Assembly (NCBI RefSeq): GCF_002847825.1
Contig: NZ_PKIZ01000004.1
Span: 7,506 to 71,505 of the forward strand
Length of the DNA stretch: 64,000 nucleotides
Direction: 5' to 3'
Source of the DNA: Kytococcus schroeteri
Lineage (GTDB): Bacteria; Actinomycetota; Actinomycetes; Actinomycetales; Dermatophilaceae
The notes beneath the pieces were generated by a model, which saw only the letters and a program-made list of their open reading frames with translations, did no database searches and had not been told where the DNA came from. Made by a program: the position numbers and the translations under genes. Positions 41,603 to 49,860 of the stretch are shown here, piece after piece. Positions within the stretch are counted from its first letter, which is position 1, and each line of letters starts with the position of its first letter.

Positions 41603-41717
41603 CCCATCTTCCGGCGAGCCGAGGCTCCCCGCAGGAGGTGGCACCGTTCCTCGTGGTCGCCCACGAGGCGGTTGCCCCGGCGTCATCGGTCCTGATCCCT
41701 CAGCCGGTCGTGATGGA
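41603..41717 (-). ncRNA. SAM-I (S-box) riboswitch
   Basis: The minus-strand leader of metB matches the S-box core in order: P1 5' strand TCCATC (41717-41712), GCTGAGGGA, CCGATGACGCC, GGGCAACC, a P3 hairpin CCTCGTGG-GCGA-CCACGAGG, GGTGCCACCTCC, a P4 hairpin with GAGCC/GGCTC arms, GGAAGATGGG, and the P1 3' strand GATGGG (41608-41603). Size, about 115 nt, and gene context (metB-metH-metF) fit a SAM sensor that lowers expression when SAM is plentiful. Confidence 0.88.
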
Positions 41718-41832
41718 TGTGCGCAGCACGGTACAACACGTCCGGCGCCCGCCCACGCGCTCGGGGTGCAGGGTGGCGGGTGTCACGTCCGGCCGGGGTC
41801 AGGGCACCGGGTCCGGGTACCGGGTCCGGGTA

Positions 41833-41874
41833 CGCGCGAGGGCGGGCCCACCGTGGTGGACCCGCCCTCGCGCG
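41833..41874 (-). terminator. Terminator after yajQ
   Basis: Perfect 14-bp arms (41833-41846 and 41861-41874) with more pairing inside lie 38 bases past the yajQ stop. The interval 41718-41832 otherwise contains a 13-bp tandem duplication (41806-41831) and no gene. Confidence 0.75.
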
Positions 41875-41911
41875 GGGGACGCCGGGCCCGCGAGGCCCGC
41901 GTCGTGCCGCG

Positions 41912-42415
41912 TCAGCGGTAGTTGGTGAAGGTCAGCGCGGCGTCGATGTCGTCGTTGGCCTTGAGCGCGCGCTGCACGGCCTGAAGGTCGTCGCGGCTCT
42001 TGGAGCTCACGCGCACCTCGTCGCCCTGGATGACGGCCTTGACGCTCTTGCCGAACTCGTCGCGGATCTGCTTGGAGATCTTCTTGGCGACCTCCTGGCT
42101 CAGGCCCTCCTTGAGCACCCCCTCCAGGCGGTACTCCTTGCCGGATGGCTTGGGCTCGGCGTCGTCGCCGAAGTCCACGGACTTCAGGCTCACCCCGCGC
42201 TTGACCAGCTTGGTCTGCAGCACGTCGAGCACGGCCAGGCAGCGCTCGGCGGTGTTGGCGCGCAGGGTCAGGGCGTCGCCCTTGAGCACCACCTCGGCGC
42301 CCACGTTGCGGAAGTCGTAGCGGGTGCCGATCTCCTTGGCGGCCTGGTTGACGGCGTTGTCCACCTCCTGGCGGTCGACCTTGCTCACGACGTCGAACGA
42401 GGACTCACTGGCCAT
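41912..42415 (-). CDS. yajQ: YajQ-family nucleotide-binding protein
   Basis: A 167-residue protein of the UPF0234/YajQ family, which binds nucleotides or nucleic acid; some members bind cyclic di-GMP. It starts [20 protein letters not shown] and has [31 protein letters not shown] and [17 protein letters not shown], the full family pattern. AGGAG precedes ATG 42415. A perfect 20-bp palindrome (42441-42460) lies in its leader. The physiological role here cannot be deduced. Confidence 0.92.
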   Translation of the reverse strand: MASESSFDVVSKVDRQEVDNAVNQAAKEIGTRYDFRNVGAEVVLKGDALTLRANTAERCLAVLDVLQTKLVKRGVSLKSVDFGDDAEPKPSGKEYRLEGVLKEGLSQEVAKKISKQIRDEFGKSVKAVIQGDEVRVSSKSRDDLQAVQRALKANDDIDAALTFTNYR

Positions 42416-42440
42416 GGGTGCTCCTGTCATCGAGGGGGTG

Positions 42441-42460
42441 GAGCCGCCCCGGGGCGGCTC
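42441..42460. repeat. Perfect 20-bp GC palindrome
   Basis: GAGCCGCCCC followed by its exact complement, with no loop, lies 25 bp before the yajQ start (-) and 3 bp before the tRNA-Tyr -35 (+). No + strand gene lies upstream that would need a terminator, so an operator or a leader hairpin of yajQ are both possible. Confidence 0.5.
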
Positions 42461-42463
42461 GGT

Positions 42464-42493
42464 TTGTCCGATCAAGGGTAGGGCGGCTAGTAT
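42464..42493 (+). promoter_or_regulatory. Promoter of tRNA-Tyr
   Basis: TTGTCC (42464-42469) and TAGTAT (42488-42493) are separated by 18 bp and lie 14 bases before the mature tRNA end, a good housekeeping sigma factor match. Confidence 0.65.
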
Positions 42494-42507
42494 CCAGCCC
42501 GCAGTTT

Positions 42508-42590
42508 GGCAGGTTGTCCGAGCGGCCAATGGAAGCGGACTGTAAATCCGTCGGCGAAAGCCTACGCAGGTTCGAATCCTGCACCTGCCA
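42508..42590 (+). tRNA. tRNA-Tyr (GTA anticodon)
   Basis: An 83-nt class II tRNA: GGCAGGT/ACCTGCC acceptor, anticodon loop CTGTAAA in a GCGGA/TCCGT stem, a long variable arm, the GGTTCGAATCC T-arm, and discriminator A. CCA is not encoded. Confidence 0.97.
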
Positions 42591-42595
42591 CGCAC

Positions 42596-42628
42596 ACGAC
42601 CCCCGAGGAACCGTTCCTCGGGGGTCGT
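42596..42628 (+). terminator. Terminator after tRNA-Tyr
   Basis: Perfect 15-bp arms (42596-42610 and 42614-42628) with a 3-base loop start six bases after the tRNA; it may also serve the convergent DUF1275 gene. Confidence 0.85.
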
Positions 42629-42670
42629 CCCGTACCCGGGCCCCCGCGGATCGAGGGGTGGGCCGCCGGC

Positions 42671-43432
42671 TCAGACGCGGCCGGGCCGGGTGCCGCGCAG
42701 GTCGTCCACGATGGGGAACAGGGCCAGCACCAGCAGCAGTGCGGCGGGGACCACCACCGCCCGGTAGCCCACGGCCACCCCGGCCAGCGCCCCGGCCACG
42801 CCTCCGAGCACGAAGGCGCCGACCAGGGTGGCGTGCAGCGCCATCCGCTGCCGGTCGGCCCGCACCGGGTCGGGGTCGCCGGGCGGGTTGCGGTAGAGCC
42901 ACTTGCCCAGCTCGATGCCGAGGTCGGTGACCATCCCGGTGACGTGCGTGGTGCGGATGGTGGCCCCGGTGACCTTGGTGACCAGCGCGTTCTGCAGGCC
43001 CATCGTCCAGCAGAGCACCGCCACCGCCGCCCAGCCGTGGCCCCACGCGGTGACGCTGTCGGCGAGCAGCCCCACGAGCAGCATCGCCAGGGCCTCCACC
43101 ACGAGCACCACCGCGAACCGGCTGGCCACCTGCCGGCGGCGCAACGCATTGAACAGCAGGGCGCAGCTGGCCGCACCCACCACGAAGGACGCGATGCCCA
43201 GGGCCGCGAGCAGGGCCAGGCGGTGGTCGCCGAGCACCAACTGGTCGGCCAGGGTGGCGGTGAGCCCGGTCATGTGCGAGGTGTAGACCGCCACCGCCAG
43301 GAAGCCCACCGAGTTGAGCATGCCCGCGGTGAACGCCAGACCGGCGGCGAGGTGGCGGTTGTCGGCCGCGGTGCGGCCCGGACCGGCCACCCGGCGCAGG
43401 TGGGTCACGGCGCGGACGAGGGCTGGGTGCAC
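42671..43432 (-). CDS. DUF1275 (YoaK) family membrane protein
   Basis: A 253-residue protein with about six hydrophobic segments of the YoaK/DUF1275 family. NSVGFLAVAVYTSHMTG near the N-terminus and TMGLQNALVTKVTGATIRTTHVTGMVTDLGIELGKW are hallmark segments. GTG 43432 has TACGGT (plus strand 43439-43444) ending six bases upstream, the leaderless pattern of this genome. Function is unknown; a small-molecule transporter is often assumed. It is divergent from the ornithine aminotransferase gene. Confidence 0.88.
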   Translation of the reverse strand: MHPALVRAVTHLRRVAGPGRTAADNRHLAAGLAFTAGMLNSVGFLAVAVYTSHMTGLTATLADQLVLGDHRLALLAALGIASFVVGAASCALLFNALRRRQVASRFAVVLVVEALAMLLVGLLADSVTAWGHGWAAVAVLCWTMGLQNALVTKVTGATIRTTHVTGMVTDLGIELGKWLYRNPPGDPDPVRADRQRMALHATLVGAFVLGGVAGALAGVAVGYRAVVVPAALLLVLALFPIVDDLRGTRPGRV

Positions 43433-43510
43433 GGCGCGACCGTAGCAACGCCGTCCCGATCCCTCGCCCTTGTGGCCCGTATCACGTCGCGGCCCGACGA
43501 CCCGGGTGGA

Positions 43511-43541
43511 TTGGCCGCGCGAACCTCGCCGGTCGTACCGT
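43511..43541 (+). promoter_or_regulatory. Promoter of ornithine aminotransferase (leaderless)
   Basis: TTGGCC (43511-43516) and TACCGT (43536-43541), 19 bp apart. The -10 ends six bases before ATG 43548 and there is no Shine-Dalgarno site, so transcription should start at or next to the A of the start codon. Confidence 0.55.
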
Positions 43542-43547
43542 GGTGGC

Positions 43548-44801
43548 ATGACCGAGACCGTGAAGACCGTTGACCTTCCCTCCGAGAACAGCTCCACCGA
43601 CCCCAGCTGGTACATCCAGATGGAGGACGAGCACGCGGCCCACAACTACGGCCCGCTGCCCGTCGTCCTCGCCGAGGGCAAGAACGCCCGGGTCACCGAC
43701 GTCGCCGGCAAGACCTACATCGACGCCCTGGCTGGCTACTCCGCGCTGAACTTCGGCCACGGCAACGAGGAGCTCATCGCCGCTGCCAAGGAGCAGCTGG
43801 ACAAGATGACGCTCACCTCCCGCGCCTTCCACTCCGACCGTCTGGGGCCGTTCACCCGCGACCTGGCCGCCCTCACCGGCAAGGACATGGTCCTGCCGAT
43901 GAACACCGGCGCCGAGGCCGTGGAGACCGCCCTGAAGATCGCCCGCAAGTGGGGCGCCGACGTCAAGGGCGTCGAGAACGGCAAGCAGCACATCATCGTG
44001 ATGGACGGCAACTTCCACGGCCGCACCACCACCATCATCAGCTTCTCCACCGACGAGGAGGCCCGCGCCGGCTTCGGCCCGTACGCGCCCGGCTTCTCCG
44101 TCGTGGAGTACGGCAACGCCCAGGCCGTGCGCGAGGCCATCACCCCGGACACCGTCGCCGTGCTGCTCGAGCCCATCCAGGGCGAGGGCGGCGTCGTGAT
44201 CCCGCCGGAGGGCTACCTGGCCGAGGTCCGCGAGATCACCCGCGAGAACAACGTGCTCATGATCTGCGACGAGATCCAGTCCGGTCTGGGCCGCACCGGT
44301 ACCACGCTGGCCTCCCAGTACGAGGGCGTCGAGGCCGACATGTACACCCTGGGCAAGGCCCTGGGCGGCGGCATCGTGCCGGTGTCCGCGGTCGTGGCCA
44401 ACGAGGACGTCATGGGCGTCATCACCAAGGGCACCCACGGCTCCACCTTCGGTGGCAACCCGCTGGCCTGCGCCGTCGGCCACCAGGTGGTCAAGATGCT
44501 GGCCACCGGCGAGCACCAGAAGGCCGCCGCCGAGCGCGGCAAGCAGCTGGCCGAGGGTCTGGAGGCCCTGGTGGGCAAGGGCCTGGTGGCCGTGCGCACC
44601 CGCGGCCTGTGGGCCGGTCTGGACATCGACCCCGAGCTGATGACCGGTCGCGAGGCCTGCGAGAAGCTCATGGAGAACGGCGTGCTGGCCAAGGACACCC
44701 ACGGCTCCACCATCCGCCTGGCCCCGCCGCTGACCGCGACGGCCGAGGACATCGACGCCATCGTCGAGGCCGTGCGCAAGGCCCTGGGCGCCGACGCCTG
44801 A
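43548..44801 (+). CDS. rocD: Ornithine aminotransferase
   Basis: A 417-residue class III PLP aminotransferase. NYGPLPVVLAEGKNARVTDVAGKTYIDALAGYSALNFGHG is the family's typical opening, and YTLGKALGGGIVPVS holds the cofactor lysine; MNTGAEAVETALKIARKWG matches ornithine-oxo-acid transaminases, which convert ornithine to glutamate-5-semialdehyde. 4-aminobutyrate or acetylornithine activity is possible but less likely by pattern. Codon choice is strongly biased to preferred C-ending codons, suggesting high expression. The promoter is leaderless. A strong terminator follows. Confidence 0.88.
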   Translation: MTETVKTVDLPSENSSTDPSWYIQMEDEHAAHNYGPLPVVLAEGKNARVTDVAGKTYIDALAGYSALNFGHGNEELIAAAKEQLDKMTLTSRAFHSDRLGPFTRDLAALTGKDMVLPMNTGAEAVETALKIARKWGADVKGVENGKQHIIVMDGNFHGRTTTIISFSTDEEARAGFGPYAPGFSVVEYGNAQAVREAITPDTVAVLLEPIQGEGGVVIPPEGYLAEVREITRENNVLMICDEIQSGLGRTGTTLASQYEGVEADMYTLGKALGGGIVPVSAVVANEDVMGVITKGTHGSTFGGNPLACAVGHQVVKMLATGEHQKAAAERGKQLAEGLEALVGKGLVAVRTRGLWAGLDIDPELMTGREACEKLMENGVLAKDTHGSTIRLAPPLTATAEDIDAIVEAVRKALGADA

Positions 44802-44818
44802 TCCGGCGCACCCCGTGA

Positions 44819-44858
44819 CGATGGGGGCCGTTCCGCAGCAGCGGAGCGGCCCCCATCG
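44819..44858 (+). terminator. Terminator after rocD
   Basis: A near-continuous 18-bp stem, 44819-44836 with 44841-44858 (one G-T pair), has a 4-base loop, 17 bases after the stop codon. Confidence 0.85.
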
Positions 44859-44897
44859 GCGTGTCCGGGGGTCGGGAGGGAGCCCTACCATCGGGAC

Positions 44898-45713
44898 GTG
44901 CTGTCCGCGAGCCTGCTGGTCCCCGTCCTCGTCGGCGTCCTCGTAGGGCTGCTCATGGGCTCCCTCGGTGGTGGCGGGGCCATCATCGCCGTCCCGGCGC
45001 TCATCTACCTGGTGGGCCAGTCCCCGCTCGAGGCGTCCACCACGTCGCTCGTGGTCGTCGGCCTCACGAGCGTGGTGGGCGTGCTCCAGCACGGGCGCGC
45101 CGGGCGCGTCGCCTGGGGTGAGGGAATGGTCTTCGGGCTCCTGGGAGCCGCAGGCGCGGCCGGCGGCTCCGTGGCCTCCCAACGGGTGCCTGAGGCGGTG
45201 CTCATGACCGCGTTCGGGCTGCTCCTGCTGTTCGTGGCCCGCACCATGTGGCGCAGGGCCCGCTCCGGGGCCCGCCGCGCCGACGCCGACGACCTGCAGG
45301 CGGTGCCGCCGCTGCTCACCCTCCGCCCGGTGCGCGTGGACGCCTCACGGGTGCTGCCCGTGCTGCTGGCGGCCAGCGCGGTGGGCTTCCTCACCGGCTT
45401 CTTCGGTGTGGGCGGCGGGTTCGCCGTGGTCCCTGCCCTCACGCTCGTGCTCGGCCTGCCGATGCGGCGCGCGGTGGGCACCTCGCTGCTCGTGATGATC
45501 CTCAGCGCCACCGTGGCCCTGGGGGTGCGGGCCGGCAGCGGGTTGCAGCTCGACTGGCCGCTGACCCTCACCTTCGCCGGCGTCGCGATGGCGGCGAGCC
45601 TCGTCGGCGGCCGCATCGGCCAGGCCGTGCCCGCCCACCGGCTGCAGAGCGCGTTCGCCCTGCTCCTCGTGGCCGTGGCCGTGCTGACCCTGGTGCAGAC
45701 CGCGCTGGGCTGA
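44898..45713 (+). CDS. TauE/SafE-family sulfite or anion permease
   Basis: A 271-residue membrane protein with about eight hydrophobic segments and the two-fold repeat of the TauE/SafE (DUF81) family: GSLGGGGAIIAVPALIYL in the first half and GFFGVGGGFAVVPALTLVLG in the second. Members move sulfite, sulfonates or related organic anions; the substrate here is unknown. GTG 44898 lies six bases after TACCAT (44886-44891), again leaderless style. It converges with the acyl-CoA dehydrogenase with only four bases between stop codons and no hairpin. Confidence 0.88.
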   Translation: MLSASLLVPVLVGVLVGLLMGSLGGGGAIIAVPALIYLVGQSPLEASTTSLVVVGLTSVVGVLQHGRAGRVAWGEGMVFGLLGAAGAAGGSVASQRVPEAVLMTAFGLLLLFVARTMWRRARSGARRADADDLQAVPPLLTLRPVRVDASRVLPVLLAASAVGFLTGFFGVGGGFAVVPALTLVLGLPMRRAVGTSLLVMILSATVALGVRAGSGLQLDWPLTLTFAGVAMAASLVGGRIGQAVPAHRLQSAFALLLVAVAVLTLVQTALG

Positions 45714-45717
45714 CCCC

Positions 45718-47736
45718 TCAGGCGGTGAGGCCGGCGTCGTCCTGCCCGTCGAGCAGGCTGCTGGCCAGCCAGGCGTCCGGGATGCCAAAGGCGTCCACCA
45801 GCACGCCCGCCACCGGCCGCAGCTGCGCGCACAGGGCGTTGACCGTGGCCGTCACCGCCTTGGACTTGGCCCCGCGCAGGTGCTCGTGCTCCAGGAACCA
45901 GGCCGCGTTCTCCTCGATGACGCTCAGCGCGTAGAGGTCGCACACCTGGTCCAGCAACGTGGCCAGGTCGGGATCCCGGACGCCCTGCACCACCTCGGCG
46001 AAGGCGTCCAGCACCACCCGGTCGATGTGCGCGCGGGCGGCCAGCAGCAGGTGGTCCTGCACGTCGTTGAACGCGGCGAACTGCTCGGCCTCGCTGCCCC
46101 GGCGCGACCGGCGCATCCGGGCCGCCGCCGTCTCCAGGGTGTGCTGCTCGCGGTACTGGAAGCACTCCACCTGCCAGGCGCGGTCCATCACCACGTCCTC
46201 GATGTCTCGCCGCCGGGCCAGCTCCACCATCCGGTTCACGAAGCCCTTGGCCGCGGTGCGCTCCACCACCACGCCGGAGAACTGCGTGGCCCCGTAGCGC
46301 AGCATCCCGGTCATGTTGAGCGAGCCGAGCGCCTTGACGTAGTTGGTGAGCAGCCCCTTGGCCACCAGCTGCAGCAGCACCGTGTTGTCGCCCTCGAAGG
46401 TGGCGAACACGTCGGCGTCGTGGCGACGCTGCGTGATGCCGGAGGTCGCCATGTAGCCCGCCCCGCCGCACGCCTCGCGGCAGGTCTGCAGCACCCGGTT
46501 GGCCTCCTCGGTCTGCAGGGCCTTGAGACCGGCGGCGTGGGACTCCAGGGCGCGCTGGGCCCGCTCGTCGCGCTCCAGCGGGCTGGTCTGCTGCACCGCG
46601 TGGAGGGTGCCCACCAGCTCGTTCTGCGCGAACTGCAGCGCGTAGCTGCGGGCGATGGCGGGAAGCAGCCGCCGCTGGTGGGCGCGGTAGTCCAGCAGGG
46701 TCACCTCCCCGTCGGGGCCGGCGAACTGCGTGCGCCGGTCGGCGTAGCGGGTGGCGATGGTCAGCGCGGAGCGGGCCGCGGCGCTGGCGCCCCCGCCCAC
46801 CGAGACCCGGCCCCGGACCAGGGTGCCCAGCATCGTGAAGAAGCGGCGCCCGGGGGAGTCGATGGGGGAGGAGTAGCGTCCCGCGGCGTCCACGGCGCCG
46901 AACCGGTCCAGCAGGTTCTCCCGGGGTACGCGTACGGAGTCGAAGCGCAGGGTGCCGTTGTCCACGCCCGGCAGCCCGCCCTTGGCCCCGTTGTCGCCGA
47001 TGGTCACGCCCGGCAGGGGCGCACCGGCCGCGTCGCGGATCGGCACCACGAGGGCGTGGATGCCCCGGTGCGTCGGCTCCTCGGCGTCCACCCCCTCGGG
47101 CAGGGAGGAGTCGTCCGGCGTCACCAGCTGGGCGAAGACCACGGCCATGCGCCCGTCGCGGGCGGCGTTGCCGATGTAGGTCTTGGTGGCCGAGCGGGTG
47201 GGCGAGTGCACCACGAACTCGCCGGCCGCCGCGTCGTAGGTGGCCGTGGTCTCCAGCGACTGCACGTCCGAGCCGTGGCCCACCTCCGTCATCGCGAAGC
47301 AGCCGAGCAGCTCACCGGCGGAGGCGGCGGGCAGCCACGTGGCGTGCTGGGCGTCGGACCCGAGGTTGGCGATGGCCCCGCCGAACAGCCCGAACTGCAC
47401 GCCCATCTTCACCGCGAGCGAGAGGTCCAGGGCGGCCACGGTCTCGAAGGCGGCAACGGTGCCGCCGACGTCCGCCGGTCCGGCGTCGGGCCCGGGGGCA
47501 CGCAGCCCCACCAGGCCCTGCCGCGTGAGCTGCAGCAGGGCGGCGGTGGTGGTGGCGCGCTGCTCCTCGAGGGTGGCCTGCGGGTCCAGCAGGACGTCGG
47601 CGGCGTCCACCCCCTCGCGCAGGCGCCGGCGCACGTCGGCCCACGGGCCGTCGAGCAGGGCGCCCAGCGCCGTGCGGAGCTCGTCCGCCGTCGTCGCGGG
47701 GCCGTCGTGCACGGGGTCGGGTGCCGGGCGGGTCAT
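45718..47736 (-). CDS. FadE5-like acyl-CoA dehydrogenase
   Basis: A 672-residue FAD enzyme of the acyl-CoA dehydrogenase/oxidase superfamily that introduces the first double bond in fatty acyl-CoA oxidation. Seen: CFAMTEVGHGSDVQSLETTATYD, TKTYIGNAARDGRMAVVFAQL, TREACGGAGYMATSGITQRRHDADVFATFEGDNTVLLQLVAKGLL. The long form with a C-terminal extension resembles mycobacterial FadE5. ATG 47736 overlaps the TetR stop (ATGA), so it is translated with the regulator. Together with the divergent thiolase, FabG4 and MaoC genes it repeats the mycobacterial fadE5-fadA2-fabG4-htdX grouping. Confidence 0.88.
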   Translation of the reverse strand: MTRPAPDPVHDGPATTADELRTALGALLDGPWADVRRRLREGVDAADVLLDPQATLEEQRATTTAALLQLTRQGLVGLRAPGPDAGPADVGGTVAAFETVAALDLSLAVKMGVQFGLFGGAIANLGSDAQHATWLPAASAGELLGCFAMTEVGHGSDVQSLETTATYDAAAGEFVVHSPTRSATKTYIGNAARDGRMAVVFAQLVTPDDSSLPEGVDAEEPTHRGIHALVVPIRDAAGAPLPGVTIGDNGAKGGLPGVDNGTLRFDSVRVPRENLLDRFGAVDAAGRYSSPIDSPGRRFFTMLGTLVRGRVSVGGGASAAARSALTIATRYADRRTQFAGPDGEVTLLDYRAHQRRLLPAIARSYALQFAQNELVGTLHAVQQTSPLERDERAQRALESHAAGLKALQTEEANRVLQTCREACGGAGYMATSGITQRRHDADVFATFEGDNTVLLQLVAKGLLTNYVKALGSLNMTGMLRYGATQFSGVVVERTAAKGFVNRMVELARRRDIEDVVMDRAWQVECFQYREQHTLETAAARMRRSRRGSEAEQFAAFNDVQDHLLLAARAHIDRVVLDAFAEVVQGVRDPDLATLLDQVCDLYALSVIEENAAWFLEHEHLRGAKSKAVTATVNALCAQLRPVAGVLVDAFGIPDAWLASSLLDGQDDAGLTA

Positions 47737-48416
47737 CGGGTGGTCTCCGCGGCGAGGGCGTCGAACCGGGCGCCGTAGAGCTCGGCCACCTCCTGCACCA
47801 GCTGGGAGCGCGGCGGGCGGTCGTCGCCCCGGGCCACCCAGTCCTCGGCGATGAAGCGGACGCACCCCACGAGCCCGTGGGCCAGGGTGCGGGCGGCCTC
47901 GGCGGTGCCGGCGGCGGGCTCGCTGCCGGTGCGGGCGGCGGTGCGCAACAGGTGCTCCAGCACGGGGGTGAGGCGTTCGCCCATCCGGTTGGTCATGCCG
48001 GCCACGGGGTCCTCCCCGTCGGTGTCGTTGAGCGGACGGGTCACCACGAAGCGGTAGATCTCCGGGTCGCGCTCCACGAGGGCCAGGTAGGAGTCGGTGA
48101 CGGCGGCGATGACGGTGCGGGGCGTGGTCTGCGCGGTCTTCTCGCTGGCGCGGGCCAGGTCGCCCCAGATGTTGGCGTCCACGGACTCGATGACGGCGCG
48201 CCAGGCGCCGGCGCGGTCGCCCAGGTGGCGGTAGAGCACCGTGCGGGAGGTGCCGGCCTCGGCGGCGATCTCCTCCATGCCGATGCCGGGGCCGTGCTTG
48301 CGCAGGGCGCGCAGGGCTGCTTGCGTGAGCTCGGCGCGGCGGCGGGCCCGGTGCGCCTCCCAGCGGGTCGTGCGCCCGTCCACGCGGCGGCCTGCGATCT
48401 GCTGCACGGGATCCAT
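47733..48416 (-). CDS. TetR-family transcriptional regulator
   Basis: A 227-residue TetR repressor. The N-terminal helix-turn-helix reads LTQAALRALRKHGPGIGMEEIAAEAGTSRTVLYRHLGDR (about residues 29-67); the C-terminal ligand domain is variable. ATG 48416 lies six bases after TACAGT (plus strand 48423-48428). A 21-bp palindrome (48423-48443) covers that -10 and the -35 of the divergent thiolase operon, so it probably represses both itself with fadE and the thiolase-fabG-maoC operon, being released by an acyl-CoA or similar ligand (inference). Confidence 0.9.
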   Translation of the reverse strand: MDPVQQIAGRRVDGRTTRWEAHRARRRAELTQAALRALRKHGPGIGMEEIAAEAGTSRTVLYRHLGDRAGAWRAVIESVDANIWGDLARASEKTAQTTPRTVIAAVTDSYLALVERDPEIYRFVVTRPLNDTDGEDPVAGMTNRMGERLTPVLEHLLRTAARTGSEPAAGTAEAARTLAHGLVGCVRFIAEDWVARGDDRPPRSQLVQEVAELYGARFDALAAETTR

Positions 48417-48422
48417 GGCCAC

Positions 48423-48443
48423 ACTGTAGACCGGATCGACAGT
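48423..48443. promoter_or_regulatory. TetR operator palindrome
   Basis: ACTGT and ACAGT arms flank an 11-base centre that is itself largely symmetric (8 of 10 arm positions match over the full 21 bp). It overlaps the tetR -10 and the -35 of the divergent promoter. Confidence 0.6.
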
Positions 48444-48464
48444 ATGTGGAACACTGCGTACCTG
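48436..48464 (+). promoter_or_regulatory. Promoter of thiolase-fabG-maoC operon
   Basis: TCGACA (48436-48441) and TACCTG (48459-48464) have a 17-bp spacer, about 90 bp before the thiolase start. The -35 lies inside the TetR palindrome. Confidence 0.45.
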
Positions 48465-48552
48465 TAACTTCGGGGCCGGCTCCACCCGGTGCCACGGCCC
48501 CGGACCCCGCCAGACCGAGACGGACCCCGCGGTCCGCACCCAGGAGGGCTCC

Positions 48553-49860
48553 ATGGCCGACCCGCGTTCCCCCCGCCCCCGCAGCGCCCTGGTGGTGGGC
48601 GCCAACCGCATCCCCTTCGCCAAGGCCGGCGGCCGCTACGCGCAGGCCTCCAACCAGGACATGCTCACCGCCACCCTGGACGGCCTCGTCGCCCGCCACG
48701 GGCTGCAGGGCGAGCGCCTGGGCGAGGTGGCGGCCGGTGCCGTGCTCAAGCACGCCCGCGACTTCAACCTCACGCGTGAGGCCGTCCTCGGCTCCGCGCT
48801 GGACGCTCGCACCCCTGCCTACGACCTGCAGCAGGCCTGTGGGACGGGGCTGGAGACCGTCGTCCAGGTGGCCAACAAGATCGCCCTCGGGCAGGTCGAG
48901 GCCGGCATCGGGGCCGGGGTCGACACGGCCTCGGACGCGCCGCTGGCCCTCGGTGACGGGCTGCGCCGCGCGCTGCTGGAGGCCTCGCGCGCCAGGTCCG
49001 CCCCGGCCCGCCTCCGGGCCCTCGCCCGCATCCGCCCCGGTGACCTCGCGCCCGAGGCCCCGCAGAACGCCGAGCCCCGCACCGGTCTGTCGATGGGGGA
49101 GCACATGGCCCGCACGGCTGCCGAGTGGAGGATCTCCCGCGAGGCCCAGGACGCGCTGGCCGCCCGCAGCCACCACCGCCTGGCGGCCGCCTGGGACGAG
49201 GGCTTCTTCGACGACCTCGTCACCCCCTTCCTCGGCCTGACCCGGGACGAGTTCCTCCGCCCCGACACCTCCGAGGAGAAGCTCGCCGGCCTCAAGGTCG
49301 TCTTCGGCAAGGACGGCTGGGCCGGCCAGCCGGGCACCCTCACCGCCGGCAACTCCACCCCGCTCACCGACGGCGCGTCGGCGGTGCTGCTCTCCTCGCC
49401 GGAGTGGGCGGCCGCGCACCACCTCACCCCGCTGGCGCGTTTCGTCGACGCCGAGGTGGCCGCGGTGGACCACGTCCACACCGGGGAGGGCCTGCTCACC
49501 GCACCGGTCTTCGCCGTGCCCCGCCTGCTGGAGCGCCACGGCCTCTCGCTGCAGGACTTCGACTTCTACGAGATCCACGAGGCATTCGCCTCCACCGTGG
49601 AGGTCACGCTGAAGGCCTGGGAGGACGAGGAGTTCTGCCGCACCCGTCTGGGGCTGCGGGGTGCGCTCGGCCCCGTCGACCGCGAGCGCCTCAACGTCAA
49701 GGGTTCCTCGCTGGCCGCCGGTCACCCGTTCGCCGCCACCGGTGGGCGCATCGTCGGAACCCTCGCCTCGCTGCTGCACCGGAAGGGCAGCGGCCGGGGC
49801 CTCATCTCCATCTGCGCTGCCGGCGGGCAGGGCGTCGTCGCGATCCTGGAGGCCGTGTGA
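48553..49860 (+). CDS. Acetyl-CoA acyltransferase (thiolase, FadA2-like)
   Basis: A 435-residue thiolase that cleaves 3-ketoacyl-CoA in beta-oxidation. The nucleophilic cysteine is in QQACGTGLET, the histidine in YEIHEAFAST, the second histidine in AAGHPFAATGGR, and the proton-donor cysteine in SICAAGGQG. The length and NRIPFAKAGGRY opening match the FadI/FadA2 type. AGGAGG at 48541-48546 supports ATG 48553. It is first in the thiolase-fabG-maoC operon; its TGA overlaps the next ATG. Confidence 0.92.
   Translation: MADPRSPRPRSALVVGANRIPFAKAGGRYAQASNQDMLTATLDGLVARHGLQGERLGEVAAGAVLKHARDFNLTREAVLGSALDARTPAYDLQQACGTGLETVVQVANKIALGQVEAGIGAGVDTASDAPLALGDGLRRALLEASRARSAPARLRALARIRPGDLAPEAPQNAEPRTGLSMGEHMARTAAEWRISREAQDALAARSHHRLAAAWDEGFFDDLVTPFLGLTRDEFLRPDTSEEKLAGLKVVFGKDGWAGQPGTLTAGNSTPLTDGASAVLLSSPEWAAAHHLTPLARFVDAEVAAVDHVHTGEGLLTAPVFAVPRLLERHGLSLQDFDFYEIHEAFASTVEVTLKAWEDEEFCRTRLGLRGALGPVDRERLNVKGSSLAAGHPFAATGGRIVGTLASLLHRKGSGRGLISICAAGGQGVVAILEAV

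Noticed and set aside
41806..41831. A 13-bp tandem duplication beside the yajQ terminator, considered as a regulatory repeat.
   Set aside because: Only two copies of a GC-rich unit in a spacer; nothing links it to a gene or promoter.
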